Source of the DNA: Ancylostoma caninum
Lineage: Eukaryota; Nematoda; Chromadorea; Rhabditida; Ancylostomatidae
Length of the DNA: 64,000 nt
Assembly: GCA_037903475.1 (NCBI GenBank)
Contig: JBAJFG010000153.1
Coordinates: 384,501-448,500 of the forward strand
Direction of reading: 5' to 3'
The position numbers were made by a program, and so were the translations under genes. Positions 57,261-64,000 of the stretch are shown one piece after another. Position 1 is the stretch's first letter. The number at the start of each line of letters is the position of its first letter. The notes below the pieces were generated by a model that had not been told where the DNA came from, made no database searches, and saw nothing but the letters and a program-made list of their open reading frames with translations.

Positions 57261-58183
57261 TCATTGTTGAGGACCACAGGATGGAGCTAAATCAGTTGAT
57301 TATCAATTTTTCTTTCAAAGTCCGCAGCAAAGTAAAAAAGAGCCAACCTCATTGCTAACGGCCCATGGGCCCAATGCCCATTGGAGTAGGTCCTCCCATT
57401 CCCATAGGAGGTCCGCCCATTCCCATAGGAGGTCCTTCCATTCCCATAGGTGGAGGTCCCCCCATTCCCATTCCCATAGGAGGTCCTCCCATAGGAGGTC
57501 CTCCCATACCCATGGGTGGAGGTCCTCCCATTCCCATAGGAGGTCCGCCCATTCCCATAGGAGGTCCTCCCATAGGAGGTCCTCCCATAGGAGGTCCTCC
57601 CATAGGAGGTCCTCCCATAGGAGGTCCTCCCATAGGAGGTCCTCCCATAGGGTGGAGGTCCTCCCATTCCCATTCCCATAGGAGGTCCGCCCATTCCCAT
57701 AGGAGGTCCTCCCATCCCCATAGGTGGAGGTCCCCCCATTCCCATTCCCATAGGAGGTCCTCCCATAGGAGGTCCTCCCATTCCCATAGGAGGTCCGCCC
57801 ATTCCCATAGGTGGAGATCCCCCCATTCCCATTCCCATAGGAGGTCCTCCTGGAGGTCCTTCCATTCCCATAGGTGGATTACCTCCCATTCCCATAGGAG
57901 GTCCGCCCATTCCCATAGGAGGTCCGCTCATTCCCATAGGAGGTCCTCCCATCCCCATAGGTGGAGGTCCTCCCATTCCCATTCCCATAGGAGGTCCTCC
58001 TGGAGGTCCTCCCATTCCCATAGATGGAGGTCCTCCCATTCCCATAGATGGAGGTCCCCCCATTCCCATTCCCATGGAAGGCCCTCCCATAGGAGAAGGT
58101 CCCATTCCCATGGGATCCATGAAGCCGAAGGCTAGAAATTGAGTCGCTAGTGCGAACAGGAGCAGCACTGTCGTGTAGATCAT
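57261..58183 (-). CDS. Secreted Pro/Gly/Met-repeat protein, gene 2 (frameshifted)
   Basis: Exon 1 runs 58183 down to 57348. The acceptor AGTTTTTCAG sits 2 nt before the ATG. The signal peptide is MIYTTVLLLFALATQFLAFG, then about 170 residues of PPMGMG and MGGPP repeats. At 57650-57652 an extra G (C on the coding strand) shifts the frame, which thereafter reads YGRTS repeats instead of MGGPP. In the ancestral frame the repeats would continue to GIGPMGR and a TAG where gene 1 has a Ser codon. The 61-bp intron (57347-57287, ending CTGATTTAG) and the 26-nt last exon ending Pro-Gln-Gln-TGA are conserved in the ancestral frame. AATAAA is at 57133-57128. It is either a pseudogene, a diverged protein with a new C-terminus, or an assembly error in a repeat. 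Confidence 0.68.
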
Positions 58184-58259
58184 TCCTGAAAAACTTGGAA
58201 GTAACTTCACTTACATTTACATTGACACCTGCTACATGAGGGCGGTCTGATTGCAATGC

Positions 58260-59300
58260 GATCGAAGTCCAATTGTGAAGCGACCCTAATGTGAATTCAA
58301 AGTTGTACGTTTAAGCAGTTGTTTCTAGTGGCATCAATATTTATTATCAATAATTCTGGTTCCACCAACGACAGTGAATTCCTAATTTTCGAGACAAAAA
58401 CGTAAATCGGAGGATTTGTTATGCATGACTATTAAAATATGAGAGCACTCCAGACGAAACGTTTATACGAGGTAGGAGAGTTGAGGAGTGACTTGAGCGC
58501 ATTTCGGGGGACCGGACCATCAAAAAAACCCTTAGTTCCCTAGCCCCTTACCGTTATGCGAGAATTTTACTGGGTCGGCGCAAACGTTTTGTCAGTTTTT
58601 CTCGTCGAAAGTCTAAAATTCTCTTTAGATGTCGTACGACAATAGATGTGGTGATCTCATTGTAGAGCAAATCCTGCTTTTTAGTGTGGTTATAAATGGT
58701 GCCCATTGAGCTTTTTAAATGTTTTTCGCATGATTTTCTAGTAAAACCACGAGCGATATTGTTCAAAACACCTTCATTACGTTTAGACTAGAGATAAATA
58801 ATGATTCCACAGTCGAGCTCTGGTTTTACTGCTTCCGCCTCACAGAAACGCTGACAAGTACGATTTTAAGCATTTTCTTTGCTTTTTCTGGAATTCTTCC
58901 TAGGCGATCCGATCCGTGCCGCTTATTCGAGGCAATACACTAAGCACACACAGCAATACACTGTCCCAAGGTTTCTCTCAGGTCGCGAGGGAGTTGAAGA
59001 CTCCTCACTAAAAAAAAACGCTCGTAATGAGTAAAAGCTCATTTTTGTCGCTGCCAAAATCGGCCAAAATTCGCTTACAGGACTTCTTATAAATACCTTA
59101 AGCTTAGATGACAAACCTATCGTCTTCTCTAGGAATTTTGCCGAATGGATGCCACCCTTTCCAGTTCTGAGAGCTCTAATTGCTCGAGAAAATTTTTTTT
59201 TAAACATGACGACTCGAAAATGACAGCCTCCGACCTCTTTGTTCCGCACTTTCCCGAGTTCTGAGCGCAGAACATTGGAGACTGCTCATAAAAGAATCAG
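58260..59300. other. Upstream of gene 2; weak coding-like minus frames
   Basis: 58248-58256 (minus) has TTGCAATCA shared with the paralogues. Minus-strand frames at 58554-58766 (basic, ends LRRPSKILA) and 58923-59249 (donor AAGGTATTT near 59095) have protein-like composition but no joinable exons, so they are not called. Confidence 0.35.
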
Positions 59301-59320
59301 TAGTTTGTGTGCAATCACAG

Positions 59321-59376
59321 AGGGGGAGTGGGTGGGAGGAAATCGAGGTATTCACCGTTTTGGGGACCCGGATGAT
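59321..59376. repeat. Fragment of the hAT-like MITE family
   Basis: Reverse complement contains GGGTCCCCAAAACGG followed by CTCCC and CCCACTCCCCCTC blocks, as in the right end of the element at 17203-17475. Confidence 0.45.
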
Positions 59377-59379
59377 CGT

Positions 59380-60160
59380 TAATCCATGAATTTGATTGAA
59401 ATATGAGTTTTAGTAGGAGAAAATTGAAAATAAATTAATTTGGCCTGACCTTTGGACCTCACGTCGTTCAAGGTGATCTTGTTAACAAGCTAGCTCACCA
59501 AACGCTTCCTCTTCCAATGTTTGCAAATTGTTTTAGCTAGAGCATTGTAAGATCACAGGTGAAGATGAGACTTACCACGTGTTCCAAAAATTCAGCGGAG
59601 AGAATATCCCACTTCAACAATAGTTAGAATAAACCGCTACTAAAGCTACTAAACTAAAGCGAACGAGAAAAACTCAACTCTACTGATGTCACTTCAATGA
59701 GATCTACAAAAGGTTAATTCCCAATTCATTTATTGAAATCATCACATCCACAATCCTTCCAGCATGCTTCCTATCCGTAAGCTTTCAAGATTTCTTAGTG
59801 TGGATTGAGTTATGGGTTGAAACACTCAATTAAATCTAACTTCTCTCGAAATACAAGCTTCCTCAGTTTAGGCACAAGAAGTGAGCGGGATCATAACCAC
59901 CGGACCATCAGTCGGTGAAAAATACAAATGGAAGGTTTTGGGAGCTTTTTGAAAAAGTCAAGAGGGATATTCAAAACTCAAGAGTGGTTTCTTGAAGTGC
60001 ATAAATTCAGCACAGTTCAGCTAGTTACTCACGCTGTTAACATAATTTATACAAATTGGCGCTTTATATGTGTGTTTGTCTGTGCAAAAGGATATTGCGG
60101 AGGATGCTGACAATGAGATGCGAGTCTACACCAGAATAGTGGTGCAAAAACTCGAAAAAT
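59380..60160. other. No gene recognised
   Basis: Featureless AT-rich sequence. Confidence 0.5.
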
Positions 60161-60165
60161 AACAA

Positions 60166-60485
60166 GGAGGGTTCTCAATGGCATGAGGGCACCTAGTTGG
60201 CATAGCAGGAAGGCTCTGAGGGACAGATCCACCGACATGCGAGAGATGCGGAGGCGTCTGGTGACGTGCAAGGCGCCAATCTACGGGTCCACTGATAAGT
60301 GAGGGATACGACAACACTCCGTTATGGGGGAAATGAGGGTAATGGGTTCACTGATGATGTAGCTGGAGACGGCGTCCTGTAGTTAGAACGATGTTGAGCA
60401 AGAGGTCCACAGATGAGTGAGGAGTTTCCAGGTGCCTGTATATAGCGGGGATGGTGTCATCCGATAGGTCCAAAACTGTGAAATG
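60166..60485. repeat. Degenerate minisatellite, about 60-bp period
   Basis: GGTCCACTGATGAGTGAGG-like cores occur at about 60226, 60286, 60345, 60404 and 60467, spaced 59-63 bp. Between the cores the units are strongly diverged. Confidence 0.6.
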
Positions 60486-60489
60486 GGTA

Positions 60490-63040
60490 CGAAAAAAATG
60501 ATTCTATTGATGGGGGAGAGTTGACAGCACGAATTGGAGAAGATGCCTTCTGACAGCAAAGCGTCGATCTAAAGAACTCGAGAGTTCGGCATTAGCCGGG
60601 CAATCAGGTTGGTTTTATTTGTAAATTCAATTTATATTTGACCAAAGACTTTGATTTCACTCTAAGGGATGCAGAATGAATTGATTGCTAGAAATTAGGG
60701 TTTTCTTTTGAAGTAGAACGAAGAAACTGATCGAATGTTCGAATTCGTCGAATATATTCAGTTTGGTCACGTATGCTTGTAGAACGGTGCTCTTCTGCAA
60801 GGAACATCCACAACATCGATTCTGAGGTGCTCATACATATGTATATGTATTTGGACCTATTCGTCACGCTGGCTTGAATGATAGAGCACTCGAAATGTTC
60901 AGGAAATGGAGAAGGCCAGAAAACGTGCCAAAGGGGACCACGAAAGTGTGACAATGTCGGCCAGATAAGGCGGCAAGCGTTTTGTATCTGCTCGCCGAAA
61001 AAAGCTCTAAAATAGGAATTTTGCGGTTTACAGCGCGATTGATAGGTTTCAGCGATGTTGTGCTAAGCTTCTGTGTGCAGAGATAAACTGAATATTACAA
61101 AATGTTGAACAATAAAGTCAAGACTGCTTCGAAGCAAAAATTAAAAGATAAAGGATTCAGGCGGGCGATACTTTTTTCGTAATAAAAAAGGGAAGCACGG
61201 ATAAAATGCTCACGTAACAAAAAAGAAGATGGTATTTCTCTATAGATTTTTGAATTTAGCAATAATAAAACAAAAAATATAGAAAAAACATTACGTCTTA
61301 TTTCGTGAGAAAGACACATGAACAACCGCTGGCTAACAGTATTTAAGGCGCTTGTTTTTGCCATTTTTGTGATTCAGCAATATCCTTGTCCTATAGTTTA
61401 CTTCCTTCGTTTGATGCCTTCTTGTGTCTGATAGAACGCCTCCTTTGACATCCTCGTCTCCTCAGAAAAGACCTTGAGGACAACTGAATATTTGAAAAAG
61501 GCGTCATTAGATAAACACTGCAAGTAGAATAGGTTGAAATCGCCTAACCCAAGACTACACGCTAACCATCCCTGGGTTCACGGATGAGGGTAGTAATTTA
61601 CATGTTATCATGACCCAAGATCGTCGCTCTAGGTGAGATTACCCTGATGCAAGGAGGAGAATTAGAATGAAGGCGCGAGAGGTAGAAGTCGGCCCTTCTC
61701 GTTGGCAAACTCCTTCAAAAGTTCTTTGACAATAACTGCGAAGGTACTGAAGAGCGAGCTGCCTTTCTGATGCAAATGTGGCTTCTTTTGGATAAACTCG
61801 CTTCTTCGTGGAGTAAATCATCACTTGATAATTGGCTACAGGAATTCAAATGGCCATGTGCAAGGGGCGAGACCCCTGCGCAGCTTTCTTCGGCTAAGAC
61901 GCAAGGGCTCTGCATGCTGGTTGTCTGCCTCTGCCAACATCAGAGAACTCGAGTGCCACGCCGTGCTGCGATCCCGCCCCTTGCATACTGCCATTTGAAG
62001 ACCCCTGTAGAGTGCAGAATAAACTACAAACGACTACTTCAGAAAGCCGAAGAATGCCTCCAACAGGAGGAAGTCTGAGGACTAGTATCCAATAGGAGTG
62101 TGTGCTTCTTGTGCAAGCATGAAAAAAGAAAATTTTCCGTCGCATTCTCTATTGAAACAGAGGAGATATCATTTGAAGATCATGCTTCTTTACTCCATCT
62201 GAAGCGCTAAGGCGGATGAGACCGGTAGGAATCCTAGAGTTAGCGCCGCTGCGAGCTGGCTTGCTTGACTGCTCCCAATGTTTCCCTCAACTTATCCTGC
62301 CAACGACTCCACCCATACCCACCATCCACAGCCTCCTATCCCAGGTAAATGTTAGTGGAGGACCACCTGAGAGTAACAGCGTACGCTGCCGAGAAGGCTC
62401 CGTCGCAGGCCTGTCCCGCTACTCCTAGAACTCCAACCTGAATCATCCGATCTAACGGTTCGGATGGGCTATACAAAGTTGGAAGTGACCACTTTAGTTT
62501 TAGACTAAGTTCCGATGATTAGGCCATTTGTTCGGCTATTGTTGGGTAGACAAATAGGCACCCAGAGGCTTTTAGTGCCTATACGGTCGCTATTCTCGGG
62601 TTGCACGATATTGCAAAAGATGTAAAGTACACATACAGTGATACAAATCTCCACGTTCTTTAGTTCACAGAAAAAATAATCGGGAGTAGGAGTTTATGTG
62701 TGATGTCTTGGTAAATTTCTACCATGAAATTCCCTTTTGCAGGGAGTGGCATAGTTTGACTCACTCACTCACTTTACAATGATTTCGATGATGATGGCAA
62801 CCCATAAACGTTCCTAAACTTCCGAATAATTTCATCCTTCCCACACACCACTCGTCAAAAAACTAAAACGCGAGAAGATTCATGACAAGTTGGTGCAAAT
62901 GCTCTCAAAAACACGTCTCTTATTCTCGAGCCCACGATGCCCTCGTAATCTCACATTCAGTCACATTGCACTTTTCAGCTACAGTCATGCATTCATGCAA
63001 TCACTTCGTTTATTGGATATTTAGATATGATCCCTTAAAT
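60490..63040. other. No gene confirmed
   Basis: 61640-62440 is GC-richer, with frames open on both strands (for example + 61770-62078 and a Pro-rich + segment ending at a CAG/GTAAAT donor near 62344), but no model with matching splice phases emerged. TACATATGTATATGTA lies near 60835. Confidence 0.35.
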
Positions 63041-63056
63041 TTTGAATTTTCCAGGA

Positions 63057-63610
63057 ATGTTCCGTACACCAGTGCTACTTGCATTGGCTACCAACGTTGC
63101 AGCCTTCATTTACCTCCCTCCCCCCATCCCTCTTCTGCCGCCGCCCATCGTCCCTATTCTGCCGCCGGCCCCTCTTGTTTATGTGCCTCCCCCTCCTATC
63201 GTGCCAGTGGTGCCTGTACCTCCACCTATGCCAGTGGTGCCTGTACCTCCACCTATGCCAGTGGTGCCTGTACCTCCACCTATGCCAGTGATGCCTGCAG
63301 CTCCACCTGTGTTTCCTTCACCTATGCAACCTGCTTCAGGAGGATTCCAGGCTCCTTCCCCTGCAGGACCTCCCCCTATGGGGCCACCCCCTATGGGGCC
63401 TTCCCCTGGTGGACCTCCCCCTATGGGACCTCCACCCCCAGGAGGTGCTGCTGGTGGTGCCCCACCTCCAGGCCCTCCTGGTGGCGCTCCACCTTCAGGC
63501 GGTGCACCACCAGCAGGTTGGCTTTCCCTTTTTTTGCTGCTGACTTTAACAGAGAAACTATTATAATATATGATTCAGAAGGTGCACCAGCTGGTCCTCC
63601 TCAACAATGA
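63057..63610 (+). CDS. Secreted Pro-rich repeat protein, gene 3
   Basis: Exon 1 is 63057-63516; the acceptor GAATTTTCCAG lies 2 nt before the ATG. Signal peptide MFRTPVLLALATNVAAF. A Pro/Ile/Leu/Val-rich part (PPIPLLPPPIVPILPP) is followed by three PVVPVPPPM units (about 63200-63290), then a PPPMGPPP and GGAPP-rich C-terminal half. Exon 1 ends one base into a codon. A 62-bp intron (63517-63578, ending ATGATTCAG) leads to a 32-nt last exon reading GAPAGPPQQ and TGA. Total is about 163 aa. Unspliced read-through gives another C-terminus from intron sequence. An earlier AG (TTTAACAG) would give a near-immediate stop. AATAAA at 63716-63721. It is a diverged paralogue, on the opposite strand, of the genes at 47123 and 57261. 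Function unknown; extracellular. Confidence 0.78.
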
Positions 63611-63800
63611 GAACCGAGGCCACAGAAACGCTTCATTCAATATCTTCTCGGGAACACTTGCTTCAGATAGCGATCATTATGCAGTGAATTATTGCCATAC
63701 AAAATTCATATTTAAAATAAAGTATGTTCCCGCATCCAAGTCGTTTTCATCATTCTTCGAAGCACAGTATTCTCTATAGCTTGCTTTTTATTTTCAACAG

Positions 63801-63930
63801 AGGGAATCCTCCATTTATATATGAGCGTCTGAATGAATTTGGAGTTATGAAGCAGCTCTACCACGGCCTGGACACAGGAATGAGGACCGTAGAAGATGAT
63901 TGTGAGGTTGTGGAAAGTGGTGCGACATAG
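63801..63930 (+). CDS. Possible terminal exon, unknown
   Basis: The acceptor TTTATTTTCAACAG ends at 63800. It is followed by one nucleotide and 42 codons to TAG. The peptide is acidic and protein-like (starts GNPPFIYERLNEFGVMKQL, ends EDDCEVVESGAT). It lies only 80 bp after the polyadenylation signal of gene 3, so it would need to belong to another transcript or to a longer isoform. No family is recognised. Confidence 0.28.
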
Positions 63931-64000
63931 TCTACGGGATCACGTGATGTTAAGTGTGGTAACTTATCTAGCAAAGGTGGCCACGTCACTCCAACGATCG

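Noticed and set aside
57365..58135. 256-codon open frame on the + strand opposite repeat-protein gene 2 (Gly/Pro/Ile then His/Arg/Ser repeats)
   Set aside because: It is the antisense shadow of the GGAGGTCCTCCCATAGG repeat, which is open in most frames. It lacks a signal peptide and splice-consistent ends.
61860..61910. TTCTTCGGCTAAGACGCAAG resembles part of a spliceosomal U2 RNA
   Set aside because: The match is short, lacks the rest of U2 and its branch-site pairing region; probably chance.
62882..63610. 242-codon frame overlapping gene 3
   Set aside because: A different frame of the same repetitive exon. It contains no signal peptide, and gene 3's frame has the acceptor-ATG, signal peptide and in-phase last exon; the two merely share the last-exon frame.
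1..64000. CRISPR arrays, bacterial operons, riboswitches, rRNA genes
   Set aside because: None seen; gene structure and repeats are eukaryotic.

Overview
This is a stretch of a eukaryotic, non-coding-rich genome, most probably a strongylid nematode and likely a hookworm (Ancylostoma-like). The evidence is direct. Genes lack operon-type packing and have short introns with nematode-type TTTTCAG acceptors. Three related genes have a splice acceptor 2 nt before the ATG, as expected for spliced-leader trans-splicing. There is a mariner transposon of the irritans/Hsmar1 type, the class to which the hookworm 'bandit' element belongs, and there are Tc1-like, hAT-like, TTAA-type and Helitron-like repeats. 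The species assignment is inference.

Layout. 1-6 kb: a palindromic MITE and a few exon-like segments. 6.8-8.5 kb: a degenerate mariner carrying a nested 416-bp TTAA MITE. 11-21 kb: dense MITEs, including a palindrome with TA duplications, a GC-rich long-TIR element, a hAT-like element inserted into a member of its own family, a 293-bp inverted-repeat element, and short GGGTAA-type repeats. 22-36 kb: two large ATTC microsatellites, isolated exon candidates and a mariner 3' fragment. 39-46 kb: the most gene-like region, with a spliced Cys-rich TIL-type (trypsin-inhibitor-like) gene on the + strand followed by unassigned exons on both strands. 46-47 kb: a decayed mariner with perfect ITRs and TA duplication. 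47.1-48.1 kb: first proline/glycine/methionine-repeat secreted-protein gene. 49-55 kb: an interrupted ORF, a 1.55-kb Tc1-like fold-back element and a Helitron-like element with internal tandem units. 57.2-58.2 kb: second repeat-protein gene, with a frameshift. 60 kb: a ~60-bp minisatellite. 63.0-63.6 kb: third repeat-protein gene, + strand.

The best candidate for something undescribed is the trio of repeat-protein genes. Each has an acceptor-ATG start, a signal peptide, a low-complexity Pro/Gly/Met body, and a single 61-62-bp phase-1 intron just before a tiny last exon. That exon ends in Pro-Gln-Gln-stop, at least in the ancestral frame. Their flanks also look related. They seem to be a local paralogous family of small secreted or structural proteins. 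The second best is the TIL-type inhibitor gene, which carries an Arg/His-rich tail. Most other coding calls here are single exons recognised by splice sites plus composition and are given low confidence.
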